A stretch of 63,829 bases of DNA from Shewanella holmiensis (GTDB lineage Bacteria; Pseudomonadota; Gammaproteobacteria; Enterobacterales; Shewanellaceae), in assembly GCF_025370255.1 (NCBI RefSeq), contig NZ_JAMTCD010000022.1:1-63829 (forward strand), written 5' to 3'. The translations under genes were made by a program, and so were the position numbers. Below, piece by piece: positions 16,746 through 25,455 of the stretch (positions are counted from its first letter, which is position 1; every line of letters starts with the position of its first letter). Under the pieces are notes generated by a model. The model was not told the DNA's origin. It worked only from the letters and a program-made list of their open reading frames with translations, and did no database searches.

Positions 16746-18680
16746 ATGACCGTTCTGCTAATGACACCTCCAATGACCCAATTGAATACGCCCTATCCGG
16801 CAACTGCGTATTTAACTGGTTTTTTACGCTCAAGAGGCTATGACGCGGTACAACGAGATCCGGCAATCGAGCTGTTTCTTGAAATGATGACAGCTCCAGC
16901 ACTAGAGATTATTCGTCAACATGTTGAAGAGAACTTCGAGCACTTTGAAGACGATGAACTGCCTGATGCCATCTTTACTTTTCTAGCCGAATTTGATCGC
17001 TACCACCTTACCGTAGAAAGCGCGATCCGCTTTTTACAGGGTAAAGATCCTAGTCTTGCCATGCGGATTAACACCCGCCGCTTTTTACCCGAAGGCCCAG
17101 CCTTTGATGCCATAGCACAAATGGAAGCCGTATCTGGCGATGTTTTACAGGCGGCGTTTGGTAATTTAGGCGTACAGGATAAAGCCAAGTATTTAGCCAC
17201 GCTGTTTATCAATGATTTATCATCAGTTATCACCCAAGGCGTTGACCCATATTTTGAGGTCAGCCGTTATGGTGAGCGCCTCGCCGCTGCTAATCCAAGC
17301 TTTGACGACCTTTACAACACCCTTACCGGTGAGCCCAGCTTTAGCTCAGAAATTTTAGAACAACTCGTAGAGCACTATTTAGAAGACACCCAACCTAGCG
17401 TTGTCGCACTTACCGTGCCGTTTCCCGGTAATATGTTAGGTGCATTACGGATTGCACAAACCTGTAAAGCCATCAACCCAGACATCCCCATAGTGATGGG
17501 CGGCGGCTTTATTAATACCGAGCTGCGCGCACTTAAAGACCCACGGGTATTTGAGTTTATCGACTTTATTTGTTTAGACGACGGCGAGCGCCCATTAATC
17601 ACCTTGCTGGAATACTTTGAAGGCAAACGAGAAGTTGACGAGCTAGTACGCACTTACTTTTTAGCCGAAGATGAACAGGGCCTGCCCTATGTTCATCTGA
17701 ATCAAAACAGCGAGCTACATGACATTCCACAATCAGAAGTCGGCGCGCCAATTTACGATGGCTTGCCATTAGATGAATATCTGTCGCTATGTGAAATGCT
17801 TAACCCAATGCATCGTATATGGAGTGACGGCCGCTGGAATAAACTCACCATCGCTCACGGCTGTTACTGGCGTAAATGTAGCTTTTGCGATGTCAGCTTA
17901 GATTACATCGACCGCTACGATACCGCAGGAGCCGATGCGTTAGTGGATAGAATTGAAGCCCTGATCGCCGAAACTGGCCAAACAGGCTTTCATTTTGTCG
18001 ACGAAGCCTTACCCCCAAAAACCTTATTTACCTTTGCCAAACGCTTAATTGAGCGCAATGTGGTGATCAGTTGGTGGGGCAATATCCGTTTTGAACGCAC
18101 CTTTAGTCCAGCCCGTTGCCAATTACTGGCCGACTCAGGTTGTATCGCCGTCAGCGGCGGCCTTGAAGTGGCATCGGACAGATTATTAAAACTGATGAAA
18201 AAAGGCGTGAGTGTTGAGCGCGTGGCCCACGTCACCAAAGCTTTTAGTGACGCAGGGATTTTGGTACATGCTTATTTAATGTATGGCTTCCCAACTCAAA
18301 CCGAGCAAGAAACCGTAGACTCATTAGAAATGGTTCGCCAAATGATGCAGCTAGGCTGTTTTCAATCGGCCTACTGGCACCGTTTTGTTGCCACAGTACA
18401 CAGCCCAATAGGCATGAACCCAGAACAATTTGGCATCACACTTAATCAGCGCCCTGAGATTTTATTTGCCGAAAATGATGTCGAGTTTACCGACCCAACC
18501 GGCACCGATCATGAAATGCTAGGCGAAGGATTACGTAAAGCGCTGTATAACTACATGCACGGGATCGGTTTTGATCAGCCCATGAGTTTTTGGTTTAACC
18601 AAAAAGTAGCGCGTACCAGTATGAAAAAAGATTTGATCTCAAAAGCGTTGAATAATTTTATTTTGAGCCAAGAAGACTAG
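16746..18680 (+). CDS. B12-binding-domain radical SAM protein with CX4CX2C cluster motif
   Basis: A 644-residue cytoplasmic protein. The first 290 residues contain a cobalamin-binding-like Rossmann part (PSVVALTVPFPGNMLGALRIA, PIVMGGGFIN, ICLDDGERPL), although a canonical DxHxxG is not obvious. The radical SAM barrel begins near 365. The cluster cysteines are C373, C378 and C381 in GCYWRKCSFCD, so the spacing is CX4CX2C and not the common CX3CX2C. Later segments SWWGNIRFER, SGGLEVASDRLL and HAYLMYGFPTQTEQET match B12-type radical SAM enzymes. The substrate is unknown and there is no obvious partner gene. AAAGG six bases before the ATG supports the start. A small hairpin sits on the stop codon. 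Confidence 0.85.
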   Translation: MTVLLMTPPMTQLNTPYPATAYLTGFLRSRGYDAVQRDPAIELFLEMMTAPALEIIRQHVEENFEHFEDDELPDAIFTFLAEFDRYHLTVESAIRFLQGKDPSLAMRINTRRFLPEGPAFDAIAQMEAVSGDVLQAAFGNLGVQDKAKYLATLFINDLSSVITQGVDPYFEVSRYGERLAAANPSFDDLYNTLTGEPSFSSEILEQLVEHYLEDTQPSVVALTVPFPGNMLGALRIAQTCKAINPDIPIVMGGGFINTELRALKDPRVFEFIDFICLDDGERPLITLLEYFEGKREVDELVRTYFLAEDEQGLPYVHLNQNSELHDIPQSEVGAPIYDGLPLDEYLSLCEMLNPMHRIWSDGRWNKLTIAHGCYWRKCSFCDVSLDYIDRYDTAGADALVDRIEALIAETGQTGFHFVDEALPPKTLFTFAKRLIERNVVISWWGNIRFERTFSPARCQLLADSGCIAVSGGLEVASDRLLKLMKKGVSVERVAHVTKAFSDAGILVHAYLMYGFPTQTEQETVDSLEMVRQMMQLGCFQSAYWHRFVATVHSPIGMNPEQFGITLNQRPEILFAENDVEFTDPTGTDHEMLGEGLRKALYNYMHGIGFDQPMSFWFNQKVARTSMKKDLISKALNNFILSQED

Positions 18681-18695
18681 GGGCAGTTTGCCCCT
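18679..18695 (+). other. GC-rich hairpin at the radical SAM stop codon
   Basis: AGGGGCA (18679-18685) pairs with TGCCCCT (18689-18695) over GTT. No U-run follows, so it is at best a weak terminator. Confidence 0.45.
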
Positions 18696-18880
18696 AAAAT
18701 CCCATCCAAATTAATTTAATAACTCAGCCTTAACCAACCAGAAGAACATCCAGATTATGTATTGATGTAATACCTAATCTAATCACTATGCGGATAAAAC
18801 AGATTGAATTAATTTGACACGGGCATGAGCGAATTGCAACTAACACCACCTAGGTGCAAAACTTGCGGTTAACAGATCAA

Positions 18881-18922
18881 TAAAAAGGCCACTTTCTTGT
18901 TCCAAAAGAAAGTGGCCATGTA
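18881..18922 (-). terminator. Rho-independent terminator for leftward transcription
   Basis: A perfect 12-bp stem, GGCCACTTTCTT (18887-18898) with AAGAAAGTGGCC (18906-18917), has an A-run on its left side (TAAAAA) that becomes the U-run in a leftward transcript. It probably ended the TonB receptor transcript before, or through, the inserted repeat element. Confidence 0.8.
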
Positions 18923-19009
18923 CATTTTTAACCGCAGAAATGATGAGTAAATGCGCCTAAAAATCAGTACTCGTTTTCCCTAACGTTATGCGTTTTCCAG
19001 TATTAATCT

Positions 19010-19277
19010 CTAGGGTCTGTTGATCTTTCATGGTTGTTTTGCAGCGAATTGTTGGCCATTTATACAAGGCAGAGGCTTTGCTGTGTAGTTATTCTACATA
19101 ATAAGCCGATAACGTAGTAAAAATGGCCAACAAACACTGTCCGAAGGATTCGGCTAAAAACGAATTACGCTTTGTTGAGTGAACTTTGCTTAGATTGCTA
19201 GGCTACACTCCACTCGCCGCGCTTAATTCGTTTTTATCTCGAACAAAATTCCACCAGCAAAGATCAACAGATCCTAG
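19010..19277. mobile_element. MITE-like inverted-repeat element
   Basis: A 268-base element bounded by near-perfect 20-base terminal inverted repeats (19010-19029 and 19258-19277, two mismatches), with CTAG at both outer edges. Inside are nested inverted repeats: TTGGCCATTT with AAATGGCCAA near 19053-19135, and AAAAACGAATTA with TTAATTCGTTTTT around 19155-19235. It encodes no protein. The arrangement fits a non-autonomous element mobilised by a transposase elsewhere. Similar repeats are, from memory, common in Shewanella genomes. Its right end supplies the stop codon of the TonB receptor gene. Confidence 0.75.
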
Positions 19278-21982
19278 TACTCATAACTAAATTGTAGGGT
19301 GTATTCTGTGCCAGGGTCCTTGGCGTACACTTGAATATCCTGTTGATCATATTCAGTGGTTTCGCCCAATAAATTTTTCGCCTTTAGCTTAATCGCCATG
19401 CTAGTGGTGGGGAAAAAGCTATAAGTAAAATCTAAACTGTGAAAGGGTTTTTCATACACGTCATCTAACCCACCTCGGCCACCGTAAGCTATCCGCTCAC
19501 CAAATACGTTGTACACCAAAGTGGCGCTATGATAACTGTTTGATGAATCATAACTTAGCTGCACGTTTGCTACCCACTCCGAATGACCAGTCATCCGGCG
19601 CTTAGTGTTCGTTGGGTCGATTTCGCCATTAGGCGCAATATCGATTTCAGAGTCACCTAAGGTCAGGTTACCGGCAACAAAGAAGTCTTCCAACATACTG
19701 CCTTCACTGATGAAGTCTAATGTTTGTAAAAACTCGGCTTCAATACCATAAACATAACCTGACTCAGCGTTATAAAACTTAAGCTGACGGCCAGCTTCTG
19801 AAATACGTTGAATAGGCTCAATAGGCGCATCAACATCTTTATAGAATGCCCCTAAACTGTAGTTATCACCTTCATCTGAGTAATATTCCCAGCGCAAATC
19901 TAGGTTGTACATGTCAGAACTGGTTAACTCAGGATTACCGAAGAAATCAAATCCAGTAACTGGGTCTTGGAATCGCACTGGTGACACTTCACGTAAGTCT
20001 GGGCGCACAATAGTTTTACTTGCACCTAAACGCCATTGAGTGGTGTCGGTTTGCTTCCAGGTTAATGACATTGAAGGGAACCAACCGTCTTCGGCGATGG
20101 CGTAGTCTTGTAGGTCGTAACGGCCGCCCTCGTCAGATATGTCACCCTCAGGGGTTATCGGTAACGTCACGCGACGAAAATCTTCATAACGCACCCCAGC
20201 GTAGAAGCGCCACACGTCATCAAAATCGACATCAACACTGATAAAGCCTGCATCATTTTTTTCTGCCGCAATATAGTCTTCGGTGTCGGTTGAGGCATCT
20301 TTTAACTCAAGGCCTAGGGTGTTGTTATTAATATTGTCGTCAGAAAAAATCTTGTCGAACTCTTCAGACAAAATATCGCCATTGGGATCGGTTGGGCTTA
20401 AATCCACATCAAAGCCTAAGCGAGTGGCATAGCTTTCGCGGGTACGCTCGTAATATTGATAGCCGACTTTGACTTTCATCAGCGCAGCATCAAACTGTAT
20501 GGGATACGCAAAATCCCAACCGTAGTTTTGGCTGTCATCCTGTAGATTTGAATACACATATTTTGGCGCATCCTGGGTATTCAAATTACGCGATACGGGG
20601 CTGTTGGCTTCATCTAAAATAACGTTATAAGTGTAAGACAACTCATTTGGGGCATTACGTTCTGACTTAGCATCAGAAAACATCCAATTAAATTCAGCAT
20701 CGTTGAATGCTTCAATAAAGTGGTGTCCCTTAATTTGATTACTGGTTAAGGTTCTTTCTTCATAATCAATACCATAAACCTGTAGCGCATTAGGCTCGCC
20801 AAGGGTGTCTATGGTTTCTTCAATCCCAACGGAAACATCATCTGAGGTGTCACGCAAATAGGTACTGAAGGTTTCAATTTTATGGTTGTAACCAATTTCT
20901 AAACCTAGGTTCAGCATGGCCGACATTTGTACGATAGAGTCGGTGCCGATAATGTCTTTTTGGTTTTCAATTTGGGTTTGTTCGCTGTCACCATCAAGCT
21001 CAACTTCGTACTTGGTGTAGTTTTCAGCTTGCTCTTTATAGGAATAAGCCGCCAATGCGCCAAAGACCATATCGTCTGAAATGTCAAAGCGATCGCCAAT
21101 CGCGATGTCGCCTCTAAAACCGGGATCGGTACTTTTAGTGTTAACGGCCATGTCACGATACATGTCTAAGGCCAATTCGCGATTCATTTTTTGGGCTGCA
21201 GGATAATTGATTGCGCCATTTGAGCCGCTAACGATATCAATAGGGCTAATACCACCATATTGATTAATGGTGTTATCAATACTGGCTGGCATGCCGCGGG
21301 TGCCGTCATCTCTGCCTGTCCAATCATCACCGCCACCATTGTAAGTGTAGGTATCATTGCTGTCGTTAGTGTTGAAGCGTCCGCCAACAGAGGTTTTAAA
21401 GAAAAAATTAGCTGGTATTGCTTTGGTGCGAATATCCACGTGGCCACCGCCAAATGCGGCAGGCTTGTCAGCAGAGGCTGATTTTTGTACTGATAATGAT
21501 TCAATTATCGATGCGGGAAACATGTCTAATGGCACCACATTTCGGGTCGGATCCGGTGAGGGTACTGTCGCACCATTTAATGAGGTGCTTGAATAACGCT
21601 CACCTAGACCACGCACATAAATGAACTTACCGTCTTTTAAGGTTAAACCGGTTACACGGCGTAATGCGGCGGCCGCATCGCTGTCACCCGTTCTAGAAAT
21701 TTGTTCTGAGCCCATAATATCGGCTACAGCAATTTGTTCGCGACGCTCTTCTGTCGCGGCCGAAGCTGAGGTACGTAATCGCCCGGTAACCGAAATCACT
21801 TCTATGGGTTCTATCGGAAAAGATTCACCAGTGGCTTGTGTTGACGTTTGCGTTTTAGATGTTGGCTCATTGAGTGTTTCATCTTGAGCGATTGCCTGAG
21901 TGGCGGCCAATGATGTTACTGAAAGCACTGATAGAATCGCGAGCGTTAATTTGTTGGCGGTAAAACTCGGCTTGGTTTTCAT
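19274..21982 (-). CDS. TonB-dependent outer-membrane receptor
   Basis: A 902-residue outer-membrane transporter with a signal peptide (about 1-33, ending AIAQ). The plug domain includes IMGSEQISRTGDSDAAAALRRV, YVRGLGERYSSTSLNGA and FGGGHVDIRT. A 22-strand barrel follows and ends in an aromatic residue (FSYEY). The frame opens at 22024, but ATG 21982 has AGGA upstream and starts the signal peptide. It is the second gene of a probable operon with the duplicated lipoprotein, whose upstream region has six Pho-like units. There is no known-substrate signature; the context suggests a phosphate-bearing ligand. Its stop codon TAG lies inside the terminal repeat of the MITE-like element. Confidence 0.93.
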   Translation of the reverse strand: MKTKPSFTANKLTLAILSVLSVTSLAATQAIAQDETLNEPTSKTQTSTQATGESFPIEPIEVISVTGRLRTSASAATEERREQIAVADIMGSEQISRTGDSDAAAALRRVTGLTLKDGKFIYVRGLGERYSSTSLNGATVPSPDPTRNVVPLDMFPASIIESLSVQKSASADKPAAFGGGHVDIRTKAIPANFFFKTSVGGRFNTNDSNDTYTYNGGGDDWTGRDDGTRGMPASIDNTINQYGGISPIDIVSGSNGAINYPAAQKMNRELALDMYRDMAVNTKSTDPGFRGDIAIGDRFDISDDMVFGALAAYSYKEQAENYTKYEVELDGDSEQTQIENQKDIIGTDSIVQMSAMLNLGLEIGYNHKIETFSTYLRDTSDDVSVGIEETIDTLGEPNALQVYGIDYEERTLTSNQIKGHHFIEAFNDAEFNWMFSDAKSERNAPNELSYTYNVILDEANSPVSRNLNTQDAPKYVYSNLQDDSQNYGWDFAYPIQFDAALMKVKVGYQYYERTRESYATRLGFDVDLSPTDPNGDILSEEFDKIFSDDNINNNTLGLELKDASTDTEDYIAAEKNDAGFISVDVDFDDVWRFYAGVRYEDFRRVTLPITPEGDISDEGGRYDLQDYAIAEDGWFPSMSLTWKQTDTTQWRLGASKTIVRPDLREVSPVRFQDPVTGFDFFGNPELTSSDMYNLDLRWEYYSDEGDNYSLGAFYKDVDAPIEPIQRISEAGRQLKFYNAESGYVYGIEAEFLQTLDFISEGSMLEDFFVAGNLTLGDSEIDIAPNGEIDPTNTKRRMTGHSEWVANVQLSYDSSNSYHSATLVYNVFGERIAYGGRGGLDDVYEKPFHSLDFTYSFFPTTSMAIKLKAKNLLGETTEYDQQDIQVYAKDPGTEYTLQFSYEY

Positions 21983-22071
21983 ACGTGATAAGTCCTGTAT
22001 GCGGTTCAGAGATAACCGCCCCAATATGACTGCATGGGGCGGCTATTAACTTAAATACTTAATCGTTTGGT

Positions 22072-24906
22072 TTACTGTGGAAAGTAAGCCCAACCTTGAC
22101 GCCAATCGTTTTGGCCATCGAATGCACCAATAAAGTTGGTTGCTTCGAAGAAGTTGTCATCTGTACTTAAGTCTTTACCTGTTCCGATTAATGCCGCATC
22201 GGTTGTCGCTGGCATACCGTCAGTTAAGGTTACTGCGGTAGTCGCGTTACCTTCTTGACCCATAAACCAGGTTTCAACATTGATAGCATCTGCGGTTGCA
22301 GTATTATCTGAGCTGTATTTAAATGGTTCGTTACAGTCGATAATAGAGTGCGACATGGTTAAGGTGTTGTTGTTAACATTGTCAACTAGCCCAGCATAAC
22401 TACCATCTAGCTCTAAACACTCACCAGATTCAGTCGTGCTTGTACTACCTTTGCGGCCTTGCACTAACACGTTATAAAGCTCACCGGCTGTAGCGACGCG
22501 AAGTAAAATACCCTCGCCTTTATCACCGCTGGCGTTTTCAATATCAGAGCCAGGTAAGATAGTGAAGTTAGCCAGTTTTGGCTTAGATACTGGGGTATCG
22601 GTTGCACCTTTGTGGCTGTCACCTTCGATACCGCGGTTTGCATTGCCATCTTCATGGGTAATGTACACAAACTGTGCTTTACCGGTCCAACCGTTGGTCC
22701 AATCTAAGCTGTCGTCAAAGTTGTGTGTAAGGTAAACATATTTTAAGTTAACCGCACCACCCCAGAACTCAACACCATCATCGCCATTAGCATGCACCTG
22801 GATGTGGTCGACTTGAGTGCCGCTGCCCACTGCGGCAAATGAAATACCATTCATTTCTTGAGTGTCATTTACTTTAAAACCAGCATATTTAATCACTACA
22901 TAGCTGATTTGACCGCTACTGTCTGCGTTGTCGTTACCGCCGTAAGGGAAGTCGCCGACTTCGAAAGAAGCATCACAAGCATTTTTATCAGGACAAGTAT
23001 TGGTTAAGCCGTTTCCTAATAATACTAAGCCGCCCCATTGACCGCGTGCACCTTCTGCACCAGCAATGACATCTTGCTGCGAAGTCATCTCAATTGGGTG
23101 CGTTGCACTGCCCTGAGCCATAATTTTAGAACCACGGCTTACGGCAATGTAGCTGTTGTCTGTGGCAAATAACTTAGTACCCGCTTGAATCGCTAGTGTG
23201 GCTGAGTTTTCATTATCGCCACCCACAACTACTGCGCCGCCATCAATTTTGTACATCACATTTTGACCAGCTAATAAGGTGGTATTGCTGAGTACATTAC
23301 CCTGTAAGGTACACACTAAAGTCACCTTGTCATCTTTGTATAAACCTGCCACTACGGTTTCAGCCGTTGTGCCAACAGGACAAGATGTCAATGTAGGTAA
23401 GGCTGTTGGAGTCGCCGCGGCATCGTCATGTATTGCGGTTGTCCAACCCACGGTCCAATCGTTTGAACCATCAAAGGCACCAATATAGTGGGCGTCGACT
23501 AAGCGATCATCTAGGTTACTTAAATCTGCTTTACCACCCGTTAATGCTACTGATGAAGCGTTTGGCATATAATCAGTTAAATCTGCTGCGCCGACTAAGT
23601 TGCCCTCTTGACCTTTGTACCAAGCTGCTACATCTAGCGCTAAAGTACGGCCTTCTGCAGCATCGGGTTTAGCATTTTTAAATGGCTCTACACAGTCAAT
23701 TAGGCTGTTTTGTACGGTTAACTCTGCACCATTGGCGTTATTGACCGTGTTGTCATCATTCACTTCTAAGCATTCACCAGAATCCACACCGCCCTTAACC
23801 AGTAGGTTATAGGCCATAACACCAGTGCCTTTACGGAACAAAATCCCTTCGGCGTCATCACCACCTGAGTTTGTTCCGTCAGCCACCTCGATAGTGATGT
23901 TAGCTAATGCAGGTTTAGACATTGGCATTGCGTTGGCATCGCTGTTGCTGTCAGCTTCAATACCACGGTTAGAACCGTTATCAGCTTGACGAATATAAAC
24001 GTGCTGCGCGCTTCCCTGCCAACCGTTAGTCCAATCTAGCGAGTCATCAAAGTTTTCTGTTAGTACCACGTTTGAAATTGACACGTTACCGCCCCAAAAT
24101 TCTACGCCGTCATCGTTATTTAAATGCACTTGAATATGGTCAACTTGAGTGCTGCTACCTACACCAGCAAAGCTGATACCGTTCATTTCTTGGGTATCGT
24201 TAATTTTAAAGCCGCCAAACTCAACGCGGACGTACTTAATCACACCAGAGTTGTCCTGGGTGTTATCACCGCCGTAACTGTGGTTACCCACCTCAAATGA
24301 CGCATCACAATTTGCTAAGTCAGGACAAGTATTAACCGGTGCATTACCCAGTAACACTAAGCCACCCCATTGGCCAGCTTTGCCTTCCTGACCTAAGGCC
24401 GTTTCAGCCGAGGTAAATACGATAGGCGCAGTAGCAGTGCCTTCTGCCATGATTTTTGAACCACGGCTAATGACCAAATATGAATCACTGCCACCCAATA
24501 CTTTAGTGCCGGGTAATATAGATAACTCAACAGAGTTTTCATTGTCGCCACCGGCAACCACTGCACCATTTAGTAACCAAACAACGTCGTTACCTAACAC
24601 GATTTTATCGCCGTCTTGACCACCCGTTGAAATCGTTGATGCTGCACTAGACGGTGATAATGTGCCTGTTAACTCCCAAACTTCTTTACCATCGACCGTA
24701 GTAAACGCAGTGCTTTTAGTGGCAAAACCACTGTAAGATTTTTGCTGTGCCGATTCTGTTGGCGTTGTAGGAGTCGTCGGTGTTGTTGGTGTTGTTGTTT
24801 CATTACCCGTGTTGATATTAATATCACCACCACAACCCGCAAGGCCTAAAGTTGCAGCTAAAGCAGTAGAAAGCGCGGTAAGTTTAAAAAGGTTTTTCAG
24901 TTCCAT
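22072..24906 (-). CDS. Internally duplicated beta-helix-like surface lipoprotein
   Basis: A 944-residue lipoprotein: signal with lipobox LAGC, then a Thr-Pro linker, then two homologous halves (about 60-490 and 505-944). Each half repeats the same landmarks: ISRGSKIMAEG / VSRGSKIMAQG, GQWGGLVLLGN, CDASFEVG, NDTQEMNGISFA, STQVDHIQVH / GTQVDHIQVH, DDGVEFWGG, NFDDSLDWTNGW and RGIE(A/G)DS. The repeated short strands suggest a right-handed beta-helix. I do not recognise a catalytic site, though the many Asp/Glu and paired Cys could bind Ca and form disulfides. ATG 24906 is preferred over 24912 because GGAG lies six bases before it. The receptor gene follows closely, so the product may capture the receptor's ligand at the cell surface. 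Confidence 0.85.
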   Translation of the reverse strand: MELKNLFKLTALSTALAATLGLAGCGGDININTGNETTTPTTPTTPTTPTESAQQKSYSGFATKSTAFTTVDGKEVWELTGTLSPSSAASTISTGGQDGDKIVLGNDVVWLLNGAVVAGGDNENSVELSILPGTKVLGGSDSYLVISRGSKIMAEGTATAPIVFTSAETALGQEGKAGQWGGLVLLGNAPVNTCPDLANCDASFEVGNHSYGGDNTQDNSGVIKYVRVEFGGFKINDTQEMNGISFAGVGSSTQVDHIQVHLNNDDGVEFWGGNVSISNVVLTENFDDSLDWTNGWQGSAQHVYIRQADNGSNRGIEADSNSDANAMPMSKPALANITIEVADGTNSGGDDAEGILFRKGTGVMAYNLLVKGGVDSGECLEVNDDNTVNNANGAELTVQNSLIDCVEPFKNAKPDAAEGRTLALDVAAWYKGQEGNLVGAADLTDYMPNASSVALTGGKADLSNLDDRLVDAHYIGAFDGSNDWTVGWTTAIHDDAAATPTALPTLTSCPVGTTAETVVAGLYKDDKVTLVCTLQGNVLSNTTLLAGQNVMYKIDGGAVVVGGDNENSATLAIQAGTKLFATDNSYIAVSRGSKIMAQGSATHPIEMTSQQDVIAGAEGARGQWGGLVLLGNGLTNTCPDKNACDASFEVGDFPYGGNDNADSSGQISYVVIKYAGFKVNDTQEMNGISFAAVGSGTQVDHIQVHANGDDGVEFWGGAVNLKYVYLTHNFDDSLDWTNGWTGKAQFVYITHEDGNANRGIEGDSHKGATDTPVSKPKLANFTILPGSDIENASGDKGEGILLRVATAGELYNVLVQGRKGSTSTTESGECLELDGSYAGLVDNVNNNTLTMSHSIIDCNEPFKYSSDNTATADAINVETWFMGQEGNATTAVTLTDGMPATTDAALIGTGKDLSTDDNFFEATNFIGAFDGQNDWRQGWAYFPQ

Positions 24907-25003
24907 TATCATCTCCGAAGACGGATTGTATTAAACGTTAGTGAGGTTTTATTGCGCGCCACAGGCATACGCATTTGCTGGTGCATAAAACTAACGAGTA
25001 AAA

Positions 25004-25065
25004 ATGACAAAAAGACTGCTTTAAAATGACAGCAACATTTCTATAACATGACGAAATTATGAAAG
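25004..25065 (-). promoter_or_regulatory. Putative six-unit Pho box array upstream of the lipoprotein-receptor operon
   Basis: Plus-strand units start every 11 bases: ATGACAA (25004), ACTGCTT (25015), ATGACAG (25026), ATTTCTA (25037), ATGACGA (25048) and ATGAAAG (25059). Units 1, 3 and 5 keep the ATGAC core (GTCAT on the coding strand); units 2 and 4 are degenerate. The array starts 98 bases before the start codon and is oriented for this operon. It is the longest of the four Pho-like arrays in the window. Confidence 0.68.
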
Positions 25066-25408
25066 CCCTGTGGGGATGCGGCTTTGAGTATGTTTTAAGG
25101 GAATTATTTTTTTCACAAAAATGTCGTAAATGTATCGTGTTTTGACGAAATCACGCTTATTGAAGATAAATTTAAGCTTAATAGAAATATAAAGTCATCA
25201 CTAAGGAGGTAATACTTCAAGCAGACATCAGTAAAACTGATTGGAAAGTAAACACAGAAAATTCATCTCAATATTGATTAAGTGTAAGGTTTAGTTGATC
25301 AAGCCAAACCTACACAAACGCTAGTGCAATGCTAATACGGGCACATTATTATTTACAGGCTCAAGCTGACACCTCAGCGTTGTACTTAACCTGTTAATTT
25401 AGCCAGAC

Positions 25409-25450
25409 TAACTTAGCCTTAATAACTTAGCTTTAATAACTTAGCTTTAA
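25409..25450. repeat. Three tandem 14-bp repeats
   Basis: Three copies of TAACTTAGCYTTAA lie head to tail (25409, 25423, 25437), the first differing by one base. They sit six bases after the end of the M56-TonB gene. No function is evident. Confidence 0.85.
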
Positions 25451-25455
25451 TCATT

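Larger units (their letters stand above)
24907..25455. other. Intergenic region with Pho array and tandem repeat
   Basis: The left part (24907-25070) is the promoter region of the lipoprotein-receptor operon and holds the Pho-like array. The stretch 25080-25400 shows no open frame or hairpin I can support. A short tandem repeat lies at its right end. Confidence 0.5.
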
